Positions 1 through 11,879 of a DNA stretch of 64,000 nt are shown piece after piece (positions within the stretch are counted from its first letter, which is position 1; every line of letters starts with the position of its first letter). The DNA lies in assembly GCF_950023065.1 (NCBI RefSeq), contig NC_088681.1, forward strand, positions 16,244,001 to 16,308,000, written 5' to 3'. Below the pieces are notes generated by a model. That model was not told where the DNA came from. It ran no database searches and saw nothing but the letters and a program-made list of their open reading frames with translations. Both the position numbers and the translations under genes were made by a program. The stretch comes from Planococcus citri (Eukaryota; Arthropoda; Insecta; Hemiptera; Pseudococcidae).

Positions 1-1060
1 TTCACAAAATTTTGATCCATTTTGATTGGTCGTATGTCACTTTTTCAAAAGTTCAAAAAATCATTTCTTCAATTTCAAAAATCATGACTCAATATTGGGC
101 TCAAAATTCTTCAAAAATGCTCAAAAAATATTTTCGACGAAACATTTGAATTTCTCGCAAAATTTTGATCTACTTTGTCAGGTTGCATGCTCTCGAATGT
201 CACTTTTTCAAAAATTCCAAAAAATCATTACTTACACTCAATTTTGTGCTCAAAATACTTCGAAAATACTCAAAAAAATATTTTCGACGAAATATTTGAA
301 TTTCTCGCGAAATTTTGATCTATTTTGATAGGTCACATGTCTTTTTTTCAAAACTTCCAAAAATCATTACCTCAATATTCTGGGCTCAAAATTGTTCAAA
401 AATGCTCAAAAAATTTTTTTGTTAGAATATTTGAATTCATCGAAAAATTTTAACTCATTTTGATAAGTCGCTTCTCGCTTTTTCAAAAAATCCAAAAATA
501 ATTACCTCAATTTTTGGGCTCAAAATACTTCAAAAATACTCAAAAACCATTTTTGACGAGACATTTGAATTTCTCGCGAAATTTTGGTCACAAAGTTCCA
601 AAAATCATTGGTTCATTACCTTAATTCTGGGCTCAAAATTGTTAGGAAGTTCTTTTAAAAAATGTTTGTTAGAATAATTTGAATTTCTCGCTAAATTTTA
701 ACCTATTTTGATAGGTCGCATGTCGCTTTTTCAAAAATTAAAAAAATCATTACCCAATATTGGGCACAAAATTCTTCAAAAATACTCGAAAAACATTTTT
801 AATGAAACATTTGAATTTTCCCCAAAATTTTGATCCATTTCCATTGGTCGCATGTCACTTTTTCAAAAGTTCAAAAAATCATGACTTAATATTGGGCTCA
901 AAATTCTTCAAAAATACTCAAAAAAACATTTTCGACTAAACATTTGAATTCCTTGCAAAATTTTGATATATTTTGATAGGTCGCATGTCACTTTTTTAAA
1001 AAATTCCAAAAAACTATTACTTTCCTCAAATTTTGGTTTAAGTAACATTTCTTTTAAATA
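1..1060. repeat. AT-rich tandem satellite, unit about 115-150 bp
   Basis: Successive copies share the phrases TTTGAATTTCTCGC, AAAATTTTGATC, GATAGGTCGCATGTCAC and GGGCTCAAAATTCTTC. The TTTGAATTT landmark recurs near 143, 291, 430, 562, 675, 805 and 935, giving spacings of about 113-148 bp. The copies are diverged and variable in length, so this is an old array. Its left end lies outside the window and it fades into unique sequence near 1060. The short ORF across it is a by-product of the repeat, not a gene. Confidence 0.8.
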
Positions 1061-1695
1061 CTCAAAAAACAATAGATCTCGTTTTGAAAATTAATTGTTG
1101 GAAATCAGCTGAAAAAACGTCTTCTGAGTAACTTTCCCCGAATTTTCAAATTATATTTTACAACTTTTGTGTCCAATGCATCGTGAGTACTTGAACATTG
1201 ACCTTGAAAGTTCAGCTTGAAGCTTTTAAAATTTCAATTATCGATTTTGAAATTAAATCTTCTATTTATTCCCTTCAATGTCTCACGAACAGATTCGCTG
1301 TAACTCGATCCAGTCTTGAGATATTATTTTTCAAACTTTGACCGGTAGTTTCGCAAAAAATGCTTGAAAATGAAGACTTTTGCCCTGTTTTCCCCTCATC
1401 CCCTGAAGGCTTAGGACAGAAATCATGGCGACTATTTTATTAGACCATCCAGAGGAACACTTCAAAATTAACTAGAGTAAAATCGGAGACCTCATGCCAA
1501 TTTTTGTTCTGCTTATAATGCAATCTGTCATAAGAATCCTACTATCTGTATACAAAACTTCCATTACACGTAATATTTTCAAAAAAAATACGATTTGAAC
1601 TCGATAAAAAATCCAATTTCGAATTTTAATCGTCTTTCGACCCTTTAAAAATCGAATCGAATAATTTCCCACGAAAAAAAATCACAAAAAATATT
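1061..1695. other. gene-free AT-rich stretch
   Basis: I see no coding exon, structured RNA or recognisable element. The short minus-strand ORF at 1472-1672 has no recognisable features. The stretch probably belongs to an intron of the KAT7-like gene, since the next exon on the + strand begins at 2163 and its upstream exons are not in the window. Confidence 0.5.
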
Positions 1696-1769
1696 TGGCC
1701 CATGGGGGGATCGAACCCACGACCTTCGCGTTATTAGCACGACGCTCTAACCAACTGAGCTAATGGGCC
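1696..1769 (-). tRNA. tRNA-Ile (anticodon AAU)
   Basis: On the minus strand a complete 74-nt cloverleaf can be drawn: acceptor GGCCCAT/ATGGGCC with discriminator A, D-arm GCTC/GAGC, anticodon stem TCGTG/CGCGA (one G-U) around loop CTAATAA with anticodon AAT, a 5-nt variable loop, and a T-arm with loop TTCGATC. It matches the usual eukaryotic tRNA-Ile(AAU) closely; the first adenosine is normally deaminated to inosine. The one flaw is in the T-stem, GTGGG against CCCCC, which leaves a T-C mismatch at the second pair where related tRNAs have an A. There is no intron and CCA is not encoded. It lies antisense in a presumed intron of the KAT7-like gene. It could be functional or an early pseudogene. 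Confidence 0.92.
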
Positions 1770-2162
1770 AGGTTATGAATCTTGGCGGTTTTCACGATAC
1801 ACAAGCCACGTTTCGTAACACAATCAGTGTTGCCATTCTATACCAACTTAAACGTAGTGTTCCTCATATCTCCACATCCAAACCGGATAAACTTCCTGGC
1901 TCTTCTAATAAACCCTTCCCCTTCAGCCTCCTTCCTGTCTCGATGACGACGACGACGATTCAAATACACACACATTCCATAATATTATATCGACGTCGAA
2001 TTATTTATTATTATTAAATACCACACCGTAGAAAACGCGGGTAATTAGTATTTTTCAATCGATGTAATATCATCGAGGAGATGTCGATGGAGGTTATTTA
2101 TTTATTTTCAATACGTGTAGAATTTATGTAATTTTTTTATTCTACTTTGTTTTTCGCTGCAG
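1770..2162 (+). other. presumed intron upstream of KAT7-like exon
   Basis: No exon is seen here. There is a short (GAC)n-like run near 1943-1955. The 3' end is a good acceptor, a T-rich tract followed by GCTGCAG ending at 2162, directly before the KAT7-like exon. The small ORF at 1763-2017 starts inside the tRNA gene and is not credible. Confidence 0.5.
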
Positions 2163-2679
2163 ATATGAGCCAAGAATTAGCCATCAACTCGTACGATATT
2201 GTGAGTACATTGCAAGTACTTGGTATGATGAAGTACTGGAAAGGCAAGCATATAATATTGAAAAAACAGGTACGTTTGTCCAGCTCCACTCCAGCCTCCA
2301 GTTGGTATTTAAATTTATTACCATTTTAAGCCTTTTCCATTCCATGGCTCCGGCCTATGTAGACTCAAGGCTGTTTTTATACATACGAGTCGGAATCTCG
2401 TATTTTACCTTTACCTACCTACCTACCTTAGCTTATGTGATAATCGATCTAATCTTCGACTCGGAAGATCCAATATTCTAAGAATTTCTGCGGTTTTTTT
2501 CCAATCGTTGAAGTCCATTCGATAATATTTTGTATTTTCGATTTTTTTTCCAGGAGGTTATACAAGAGTACTTGGAGAAAAGATCCAAACGAAGGCATCC
2601 GGTGTATAAAGAAATAGATCCAAAATGTCTCAGGTGGCATCCACCCAATCCAGTTAATCATAATTTAAACGCTTCCTGA
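2163..2679 (+). CDS. chm: MYST histone acetyltransferase, KAT7/chameau type, last two coding exons (partial)
   Basis: MYST enzymes transfer acetyl groups from acetyl-CoA to histone lysines in the nucleus; KAT7/HBO1 (fly chameau) acts in BRPF or JADE complexes on H3 and H4. Exon 1 (2163-2269) enters in phase 2 after a TTTTCGCTGCAG acceptor and encodes 35 residues starting MSQELAINSYDIVSTLQ and including KYWKGKHIILKKQ. It ends at a CAG/GTACGT donor in phase 0. Exon 2 (2554-2679), after a TTTTTTTTCCAG acceptor, starts EVIQEYLEKR and contains DPKCLRWHPP, then TGA. The DIVSTLQ, KYWKGKH and DPxCLRWxPP blocks are the conserved C-terminal end of the MYST catalytic domain. The close KYWKGKH-I/L-LK match favours KAT7 over KAT8 or KAT5. 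Upstream exons with the zinc finger and acetyl-CoA site must lie beyond the left edge. Splice sites are intact, so I regard it as a live gene. Confidence 0.88.
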
Positions 2680-3175
2680 GTAAGTTATCAATTTTTTCCC
2701 CCAAATATTAATAATAATTATTATCCTAAAATATTAATTTCGAATTTTTTTTTACAGCATTTGAAAAAAATGTGCGCAATGCCCTCCCAATCAGCGCCAT
2801 GAATTTGGCCAAATGGCCAACTGGTTTGGCCGCTGGAAGAAAGAGAAAAAAATTTAGTTAATTGAATTTTATTAAGTTTTCCATTTTATACATTAGTGTT
2901 TGTTTTATAGTATTTTATATTACACGACTAACGTATCATGGCGACGTACGTTGTTTCAAAATGACAAAAATACGATTTAAGTAGGTGAATTTTATTTTTC
3001 TTAATTCTTCTTTCTTTTTTTTGTGAATTTTAATTAATGGTTCTCTTTTTTGTTTTTATTTTCCTTCTTATATTTTTTGTCTGATTTCTCTATTTAATTA
3101 TTGCTGTTTACGTGAATGAATTTTTACTTGTAGTTGTACGATTTGTTATTTGTTATTTTAATAAATGTCTCCGTT
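2680..3175 (+). other. 3' UTR of KAT7-like gene with a probable 78-bp intron
   Basis: GTAAGTT begins directly after the TGA, and a T-rich tract with TTTTTTTTACAG ends at 2757. This reads as a short intron (2680-2757) in the 3' UTR. The following stretch, 2758 to about 3175, is untranslated and AT-rich and ends with a poly(A) signal. Whether the intron is used cannot be told from sequence alone. Confidence 0.55.
3160..3165 (+). promoter_or_regulatory. poly(A) signal AATAAA
   Basis: Canonical AATAAA about 480 bp after the KAT7-like stop codon, followed within 20 bp by a GT/T-rich stretch (GTCTCCGTTTTGTT). It is the best candidate for the gene's 3' end. Confidence 0.5.
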
Positions 3176-4307
3176 TTGTTATTTAATCGCCGCTGTTTTG
3201 TTCTTTACTCCCTCTCTTGTGAATTGTGATCCTCTCTATCCTTTGCAAAGGTCGCTTGTAAAGACGAAACGATAAATTTTACGAGCTGAAAGTTGCGTCT
3301 GGCACGATTCAAACATTGTTGCGAGTCGAGATGGGTGTTTTAAACCAAAGATAAAAAAATTGATTGACTATAAAACATAAACAGGTACCAACTACCGAGA
3401 CGAGTAATTCAAATGCTGCAAAAGCAGATGCTTTCTTTACATCATTGTATTGGCCAAATGAACGTTAAACTTTATGGATCGTTAATGTTCGCCTTTTTTT
3501 CCCTCCTCTTTCTCTCTTTTTTGTAGTGGTATTGGTATTATTTGCCAAACGTATAAAATTTCATGTCGGTGACGAGTTGTTGTATATTGCGTGAGATTTA
3601 TAATATAAAAGATCAAACATCTTGAGAAGTGTGTTCCAAAACCACGAAATAGTGTTAAAAAATATTATTTATTTTTGTGTGCAATAATTGTCGTATTTAC
3701 GAAGATGGGTAATTTTATGCAAGAAATATTGTCGATTTATTGTTAAATGAGAAGAAGAGGAAAGAGGAAGGATAGGGGTTTAAAATTTGAGTCGTCTGGT
3801 CAGAATCAACCCTTAAATGTGCCTCTTTCCCTCTTTTTCCTTTTCAGCAAACGAGTCTGTGGTTTGTCTTTTGCAAGTGAGAAGTTCGACCAACCTATTC
3901 GACGAGCAACTTGACTTGTGTGCAAGTATTGCGGTTTGCCTACCTTTGGAGTGACAGGATTCTGTATTACTGACTCGTGTGTTTTGGTGGGAAATGATTC
4001 ATTTTTTTCAGGCGTTTGGTTGGGTCTTAGATGATGAGATGGTTGCTGGATGTGGATTGGAGATTTTAGATTTACATCTAGATTTGTGGGGGAAAGAAGG
4101 AGAATGAATTTGCACATTTATTTTCAATTTTGATTTTGACGGGACTAAAATTTAAACTTAATTTGTGATCTGTTTTTTTTTTTTTTTTTTTTTTTTTTAA
4201 ATAAAAAATGCCCAATCTGAGAATTGGTCAGTTCAAGTTTTGCCACCCCCTCCCTGAGGAACCCCGTTTGCTATTTTTGTCAAAATAATACCGAATTTGT
4301 GCTTATA
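3176..4307. other. gene-free stretch with a poly(T) tract
   Basis: No supportable gene. The minus-strand ORF at 3806-4117 has no recognisable motif. A run of more than 20 T lies near 4172-4198. The right end abuts the foldback element. Confidence 0.5.
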
Positions 4308-5677
4308 GGGTCATTCCACGTCAATTTAACCAAGAAGTGGTAGGGGGGTTCAGCGATTTATTTGAAATCTTTCCTATGGTAAGACCTTCGGAAGGAATGA
4401 CCAATGGCGCAAATCGCAGCCCTCTAGGCCATTTTTAAAGGCAGCCAGGGGGTGTCAAAGTTTTCAGTGAACCTAAAATATCATCCATTTCAGCAGTGGA
4501 TTACTCGATAACCGCGATACCTACCAAAATGGAACTTTTTCCCATAGTTAGAGGTTTTGAAAGGCTTTTTGGTGATATCATGAAAATCAGTGTTGCCACT
4601 TTTTTTTGTACAAAAAATTAGCTCGAAAAGTTTCAAAACGTAGTTTTCATATCGTTCTGACTCTAAAAAATTCTGAAAAAAATATATTATGGACAACTTT
4701 TCATGCTAAACAACATATTAAAAAATTGGGATGGCACTATGTTGCAAAGTCAATTTTTAAAAATTTTAAGTTTGCAAAAAAATTCGATTTTTTGATTTAA
4801 AACACGAAAAAAAGTTTGGACTGGTGAAGTTGACCCATTTGACCCCTACTTTTACGTATCTGTTGAAAAAGTTGAAAAACCCCATTCACTCGATGAAATG
4901 AACTCATCACAAAAAAATTAAAATTCGAAAAGATTCAAGAAATAAACGAATTTTTATTTTTTTGTTGTGAGTGTAATTTTTATCAACTTTCTCATGAAAT
5001 ACGTCAGAAAGAGGTCAAAATAAGACAACTGAATAAATTTTAACTTTTTTTGATGTTTGAAATTGAAAACTGATTTTTTCGAATTTTGATTTCTTTGTGA
5101 AGAGTTCATTTCATCGAGTGAAAAGGTTTTTTCAACTTTTTCAACAGATACGTAAAAGTAGGGGTCAAATGGGTCAACTTCACCAGTCCAAACTTTTTTT
5201 CGTGTTTTAAATCAAAAAATCGAATTTTTTTGCAAACTTAAAATTTTTAAAAATTGACTTTGCAACATAGTGCCATCCCAATTTTTTAATATGTTGTACA
5301 GCATGAAAAGTTCTCCATAATATATTTTTATCAGAATTTTTGACTTTTCTAGCTAATTTTTTGTACAAAAAAAAGTGGCAGCACTGATTTTTATGATATC
5401 ACCAAAAAGCCTTTCAAAACCTCTAACTATTGGAAAAAGTTCCATTTTGGTAGGTATTGCGGTTATCGAGTAATCCACTGCTGAAATGGATGATATTTTA
5501 GGTTCACTGAAAACTTTGACACCCCCTGGCTGCCTTTAAGAATGGGCTAGAGCCGCTAGAGGGCTGCGATTTGCGCCATTGGTCATCCCTTCCAAAGGTC
5601 TTTCCACAGGAAAAATTTCAAAAAAATCGCCGACCCCCCCCCTACCACTTTTTGGTCGAATTGACGTGGAATGACCC
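4308..5677 (+). mobile_element. foldback DNA element, copy 1 (1,370 bp)
   Basis: The two ends are inverted copies beginning GGGTCATTCCACGTCAATT. The similarity runs through about 620 bp per arm: roughly 4308-4935 against 5070-5677 inverted. It leaves a unique loop of about 135 bp near 4936-5069. The arms read almost identically when one is reverse-complemented, including the block around the prominent CAGCAGTGGATTACTCGATAACCGC. TATA flanks both ends (4304-4307 and 5678-5681), suggesting a TA or TATA target duplication. No transposase is encoded, so it is non-autonomous. ORFs inside are by-products of the arms. A transcript across it would form a long hairpin. I call it + from the orientation of the loop. 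Confidence 0.85.
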
Positions 5678-6438
5678 TATACTATAGATAGGGTGTTCAA
5701 AAACGTGTATTTTAACACCTATCATGAAATTCAAGCTCAGTTTCTAATTTTATTTATCTGCCAAAATAATCATATTGTTTTGATAGGTACCCCAAATGTT
5801 TAAGCTCATTTTTCAAAAATTAATTAATATGCAACGATGACCTCAAATATGTAATCAGCAAGCTACAATTAGCATAAGACGTGATTAAAATATAATAATA
5901 ACATGAAAATCATGATCAGGGATCTCAAACGCGGATGAAAAAAACTCCCATTTTAAAAAAATCAAAAGTGAATGAATTCCCGGGGAAAAATTTTAAAAAC
6001 CCCTGCAAAAAGTATGTTAGACTACCATTTCAACAAGTTGAGTAGTTCTATGGACACAGCACACAGCATGAATTTTGATACCTCGCACAATTTTTTGAAA
6101 AATTTGAAATTTACCCCCCTCCACCGTGAGTTACCCTTTGCCTGTTTTGTGTAAATGACCTTGGAAACGTGTTCAGGATGTTAAAAAACAGGCATTTTGA
6201 TACCTCACATGATTTTTTTTTTAAATTTCAAAATTTACCCCCCTCCCCGCACCCCAATTTTGGGTTTTGGTCAAAGTGGACCCCAAAAATGGATTCAGCG
6301 ACCCAAAATTACACCCTATACCAATTTTCAGAATTTTGGCCAGCTAGATTTTTTTTTCTACAGACCACTGTGCAGCGCCCTCTGTGTCGATAAACTGGAA
6401 ATTCTAATTTTGTGGAAGGGGTATGGAGCATGGTACCC
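5678..6438. other. gene-free stretch with decayed repeats
   Basis: Two loosely similar segments near 6061-6115 and 6185-6240 share CATTTTGATACCTCACA...TTTACCCCCCTCC, a decayed tandem pair. The ORFs at 5972-6154, 6169-6393 and 6197-6544 follow this low-complexity DNA and carry no recognisable domain. Confidence 0.45.
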
Positions 6439-6648
6439 CATCTATGATGATTTCGGCCATTTCGGGTCTAAAAATGCCCCAACTTTTGTCGCAGTACCAC
6501 CTCCGTCGATTTTGAACAATCTAGTTTTCAAAATCAGAGGCTAGTTTAATGAAAATTGGCAGTTGCGGTACCGTAAGTAAAGTTTGGTAAAATTGGGGAA
6601 TTTTTAGACCCGAAATTACCCGAAATCATCATTCATTCATCATAGATG
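6439..6648. repeat. imperfect inverted repeat (about 50-60 bp arms)
   Basis: The left arm, 6439-6487, begins CATCTATGATGATTTCGG and includes TTTCGGGTCTAAAAATGCCCCAA. The right arm, about 6588-6648, is its reverse complement (TTGGGGAATTTTTAGACCCGAAAT...ATAGATG) with a small insertion that duplicates ATTCATTC. It is likely the eroded core of a small foldback element. Confidence 0.7.
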
Positions 6649-6684
6649 GCGAACCAGATGCCTCGGTTTAGGTAGCTAGATTGT

Positions 6685-6995
6685 CAAAACTAGGGGGTGA
6701 TGTGCTGTTGATTTGTCTAAAAATTGTGAGCGCTGTACTATTGGTTTATCAAAAGTTGGCGGTTTCTGTATTGATACTATTGATGGTTTATCAAAAAGAC
6801 AAAAACCGGTTATGGCAAAACAGTTAGTTTATCAAAAGTTGGTGGCTGCTGTGCCGTTAGTTGGTCAGAAATTCACGGTTGCTGTACTCTAGGTTTATTT
6901 TTAAAAAATCTTTCTCAGAAAATATATAGTTGTTGAACTACTTTTATTTTATCAAAAATTGGTGGTTGTTGGATCGTTGGTTTATGAATAATTGG
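6685..6995. repeat. degenerate short tandem repeat
   Basis: The phrase GGTTTATCAAAAGTTGGCGGTT recurs in diverged form about every 45-70 bp with GCTGTAC or GCTGTGCC between copies. It is an old minisatellite with no coding content. Confidence 0.6.
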
Positions 6996-7144
6996 CAGGG
7001 ACGAGCCGTAGTGGTTTCAGCGGGGGGGGGGAGGGGGCTCTTGTGAGGTACTAAAATTTTACTGTTTTTTTTTTTTTTTTTTTTGCTTCATGAATCATGA
7101 GCTTGAAGACAAGGTAAAATATTTTTAATTAATTTTTAGTTTTT

Positions 7145-7700
7145 AATTTAGTAAAAGACGATTGAATTGGCTCGAGCAAAGCGAGGGCAAAAACTTGAAA
7201 ATTCCAATTTCAAAAAGTAAAACAACTCTGCATTTCTTATGTGCTGAATTCAGCCTGTATGTTTTTGGCTTCAAAATTTCAGAATTTGAATTCCAATATT
7301 TTTTTTCTTGGAAATTCAAGTTTTGAAACAGAAAAGCGAACAGACTCCAGCGAAGCGAAGACAAAAGCTTTTCAAAAATCGTACTTTCCGAAACATTTTT
7401 CTTATGTGAGGAGTTTTTAGCTTCAAAATTTTAGAATTTGACCAATTTGTTTTTATTTTGGAAGTGGTAATTTCGAGATAGAAATGCAAACAGGCCTGAG
7501 CGAAATGAGGGTAGAAAATACATACTTAGGTATTTCAAAAAGTGAAAAAAGCTGTATTTTTTGTGTTTTTTATGGAAAAGTTTACCTAGTCTAATAATTT
7601 TTGGCTTCAAAATTTAAAAATTCGAATGATGGTTTTTTTCTTAGAAATTTTTCGAGAGCAAAAGCTTTTAAAAATTCGTATTTCGAAATTCGAGAAGTAA
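7145..7700. repeat. satellite of about 170 bp, small block (about 3 copies)
   Basis: Copies carry GAGCGAAGCGAGGGCAAAAGCTTTT-like text, then a TTTCTTATGTGAGGAGTTTT segment, then TTTTGGCTTCAAAATTTCAGAATTTGAA and a GAAATTCAAGTTTCGAAA segment. The same text and order occur at 50.1-51.2 kb on the same strand. Landmark spacing here is about 150-180 bp. The antisense ORF at 7143-7364 is a repeat by-product. Confidence 0.8.
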
Positions 7701-8939
7701 AAAAAGGATATTTTTCATGTAGGTAATCAATTTTTCAACCCTTTTGAATTTTTGAAACTATTAAAATTCATATAAATTTTCCTGCTTTAATATTTGACGA
7801 TTTTTTTTGAATTCAGCCAATTTTTGAACTTTCTTCTTAAAAACGTTTGTGCAATTTTTCATAATTTTGTCAACATTATAAAATTTTTCAACTTTTAGTC
7901 GATTTTTAAATTTTTTTCGAACAGTTTCGCGTAGGTAGATTAAAATCATCAATCATAAAATTTTCCAATTATTGTTGTCAATTTTTCATTTTTTGTTTTT
8001 TTTTTAATTTTACCCAAGTTGTGAAAATGACAAAATATTACCATTTTTTTGTAGTCAATTTTTTCAAAATTGTTCTAAAAATTTCACTCAAGTGGTCAAT
8101 TGACATTTTCAAGCAGTTCTATAAACAGTTAGAAATTATCATCAACTTTTGATGGTTTATTGTGTTAATTTATTTTATTGGCTATCCAGAAGTTGGTAAA
8201 ATGTCAAGAATTATTCTTTTAAAGAATTGAAAAAAATCAAAATTTCAAATCGTACAAAACGTACCTACTGAAAATAATGAAAAAAAAATTGAAATTTCAA
8301 GAAACCAGCCAAAGTTAATTCTGGTTTGGGAAGTGTATAGAAAAAATTTGAGTAATTTTTAAAAAGGTCGAAATTTTAAATGCAATAGGACTGAAAAGCA
8401 ATGAAAAAATTGAAATATTCAAAAATCAATTTTAAAATAAATTCTGAAAAATTCCAAGTATTAGTCTTAAAAAAAGCGGATCTGTCCTAAAAAATTGAAA
8501 ATTTGGAAAATCAATACCCCAGGATTTTTAGATTCTGGATATTTCGAAGGATGATTCATAACATTTTGAGACACCTCTCTACCTACCTATAGATTTGTAA
8601 GTAAGTATTTCGGTCTTGATTTCGCCTGTTTTGATTTCGATTGCTGTTTTAAATTTCTCATCGAGTACCTAATAATTTTACAGTAAATTCGATTCTCTGA
8701 AGATTAAGTATTCTTGCTCTCTTAAATTCTTATGTACCTACCTAGTACCTACCTCAAAGCACCCGACGAACTTACCTCTGAAGATGGCAGGAAGGAAGAG
8801 CACATTTCAGATTTTGACGTGTATTCATCATTCGAATGACATGACACTTCGAATTTTCTCTCGACTCAATTATTCCATGTTCAATTCCATCCAACTTCGA
8901 AACTCAGTAATAAATACAAATAAATCGAACACAATTCAA
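7701..8939. other. gene-free AT-rich stretch
   Basis: Low-complexity DNA with many A and T runs. The minus-strand ORF at 7761-7952 is lysine-rich by composition and has no recognisable motif. I see no RNA gene or element. Confidence 0.45.
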
Positions 8940-9526
8940 ACAGTAAAATAATTAAATTTTATTCAAAACTCAACAAAAACAACAACAGCAATTTCTAATT
9001 TACCTAATCGAATACCAAAAAATATTCGAACAAAAAAAAACTTATTGCACATAATTTCCACTAGAAATAAAATAATTATACATTAGAGATAATTAAACTA
9101 CCTATATAATAACGTTGGTGAAAATTCCTCTAGTACAATTATGCTGATACAGCATTTCAAAGCGTCCAATATCTTACGCGACATCGAATAATTCTTAACT
9201 TAAAATGAGCCTTAATTGTATAAGAACTTTACTCGTACGAGATTATTGCTTAAACGAATACAGATTGTCTACCAATGGCATATTCTTTCCCAAAAAAAAC
9301 TTAAAAAATCGTATACTTAAAATTATCAGGTATCACTTTTTAAAAAGCTGACTAAGCATGAAAACAGCAATAATTAGTAAATATTATGGCCATGCTAAAA
9401 AAAATTCTTAAGGAAGTACAATATAAAAAATATATACTTATTCTGACTAATGAAAATATATTATAAACACCGATCAGTCAGTATTGAGCAAGTATCAGAA
9501 GTGTAATCTTATAGACATGTAAGTAC

Positions 9527-9581
9527 CTACTTATAGGGTGATTTAAACGTGATGAGATCAATATCTTCAGTTGGAGTCGTT
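9527..9581 (-). CDS. possible terminal coding exon of an unidentified minus-strand gene
   Basis: Reading the minus strand, a T-rich tract ending TTTCCCAG at 9582 could be an acceptor. After one base the frame reads TTPTEDIDLITFKSPYK and then TAG. A minus-strand AATAAA at 8958-8963 would give a 3' UTR of roughly 560 bases. The peptide is not a composition artefact like its surroundings, but I do not recognise it and no upstream exon is evident. It may be chance. I list it because a terminal exon this short would otherwise be missed. Confidence 0.22.
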
Positions 9582-11879
9582 CTGGGAAATAAAAAAATAA
9601 ACATAAGAAACATAAATTAAACTAAATTCTAAAATTCTCGAACAACCAATAATTTTATAAAAACCTGTATTTTGTTTAAAATAATTAAACAATATTGCCA
9701 CTCTCATAACTGTACCTATACTTACTTATAGTCTTACATTGGCTGGAAAATAAAAATAAAAATAAGTATAGTTTTGGTCTCCCCCTTCCCCTTCTCGTTC
9801 CTTAACCAAACTCCTACGAATTGTTTTCCCTTGCAAACTACTCGTACATTTCACAATAAATACAAATAGGTACAACATTATTCGATAAAAATAGATACGT
9901 CCTTAAAGGAAAAAAAAATTAGCAAATGATAAAAATAAAACACATCGGTACAATAATAGATAATACTTTCTTCGACCATCAATCACATAATACGCAAGTT
10001 TTTCAGTAAAAAAAAAAAAACATAACAAAACTCGAAGTTGTAAAACAGGATATTCGCCATTTCACTACTTATACTTTACTCATTTACACAAAAAACACAT
10101 GATCGATGGTCTAACATAAATCATTGGACGATGGTTCACTGGCTCCAGGTATAACATGCATTGTATCCATAAAACTGGAAAAAGAATTAAACGTTTCTGA
10201 AGGTTTGCACTCCAACAGGTGCAAGTGTGATACTCTAAACTGACTAAAACACCTGGAGAAGTACAATCCCCCCAAAACGTAGGCATTTTCTTATTCTTTT
10301 CGGTTGGTTATCTTCAGGTAATAAGTCCAGGAAAAGGAAAAATCATCCTCGATGTTCTGATGGTTTGATGATCCAACCTCGACATGACGACAGAAAAGCT
10401 ACACGGCTGAAATCTTTTTTAAATCGTCATGCAGTGGTACATTTTGATAAATACGAGTACATGCTAAGCTGATGCAGGTTTTTTACTTTTCAGGTTCGAT
10501 AAACTAATTCAATTGTATTTTTTTGTTTTTTTCATCACTCAAAGGAATAGGTAGGTACTGCAAAAGGATAATTCAATTATCTTAAAAAGCTGATATTTTT
10601 CTATCTAAATTAGCATAGGTTCAAAAAATACATTTTGTCTTGTTTTTTGTTCGATTCTCGGGCAACTAAATCAAAAATATTTCTTAGCAGAACAACATAA
10701 GATGGGGAAAAAAAATCACAATTTTTTAGACAAGCTTTGCAAAAAAAAACTACTCCAGAATACGCATTACCTCATCCACGTGCATCACAAATGAATAGAG
10801 GACACTATACAAATACACAGCCAACTACCGAACTACACAATATATCTATCAAATGGGAGAAAAAACAATAAAAATGCAAGCTAATCATTTCTTCTACCAA
10901 CCATATTACTAATAATGCTGTAAGCAAATACACGAGAAACCAGTATAGGTAGGTAGCCTATTTTATATGCACGTGGAATTGCCATTTAAACAACTTGCAT
11001 ACCTATAGAAAATATTCAAATTAGAGAATTAAAAAAAGATTTCTATGAATATTATAATTATTTAAAACAAAAAATTGAATTAAGTAAATAAAAAAATTCA
11101 CTATGAGATTCCAAATTGAATACTTGTGGATAAGTATACGATTTTTTCGATTTTTTATTAGAAATATTATGAGCATCGCTATTAATCACCCAAAATTTTC
11201 CAAAATAACCATTAGGTACACCATGTTTCCTTTTTTAAAATCAATTTTATAAATTGTCGAAGGGGGGGGGGAGAAGGGAAGGGTGTTTTATGGGCTCTTG
11301 TCAAGTTGGGTTTTCAAGATCCGACAATTTTTCATCTCAAATTTCAGCGTACTTATATTCAAGATTCATTTCCACTTTCTCTGGAGATCCCAAAATTGAA
11401 TAAAAGAGGTAATAAATTTTGTTAAATTTTTTTATTCTCATGAATTTCAGGTTTAAGACGATTTCAAAAAAAAACATCGATTTCAAACAATAGAAAACCT
11501 ATTTAAAAATGAAGATTTGGAATGTACTGCCATTTTTTTTATATATATTTTTTTGTACTTAAAATTTTTTAAATTCGTAAATACCGAAAATAATTTTTGT
11601 TTTGATTCCTTTGTTTTTAATCATTCAGATAAGAACATTAATGATTCATGTATTGAAATATCAATTGAGGATTTAGTCAACAATTTTAATCTTTTTTTTT
11701 TTGATACTTACTCAAATGAAAAAAAAAAAAATTAAAAAAAAATTAAAAATTGGTGAATTGTTAAAAATTAAAATCACACAACTAAGCAAAAAATCAATAA
11801 AAATCACGATAAAGGAAGTAGATACTTAAGTCTGCAATCTGATTCAATTTTTCCTAAAAGTGTCAAACATATACTTCTA
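9582..11879. other. gene-free AT-rich stretch
   Basis: No supportable exon on either strand. The minus-strand ORF at 10080-10286 has no recognisable domain. There is a G run at 11261-11270. If the candidate exon at 9527-9581 is real, this would be its upstream intron or UTR. Confidence 0.4.

Noticed and set aside
3806..4117. 103-residue minus-strand ORF
   Set aside because: No motif and no splice context; lies just downstream of the KAT7-like 3' UTR on the opposite strand.
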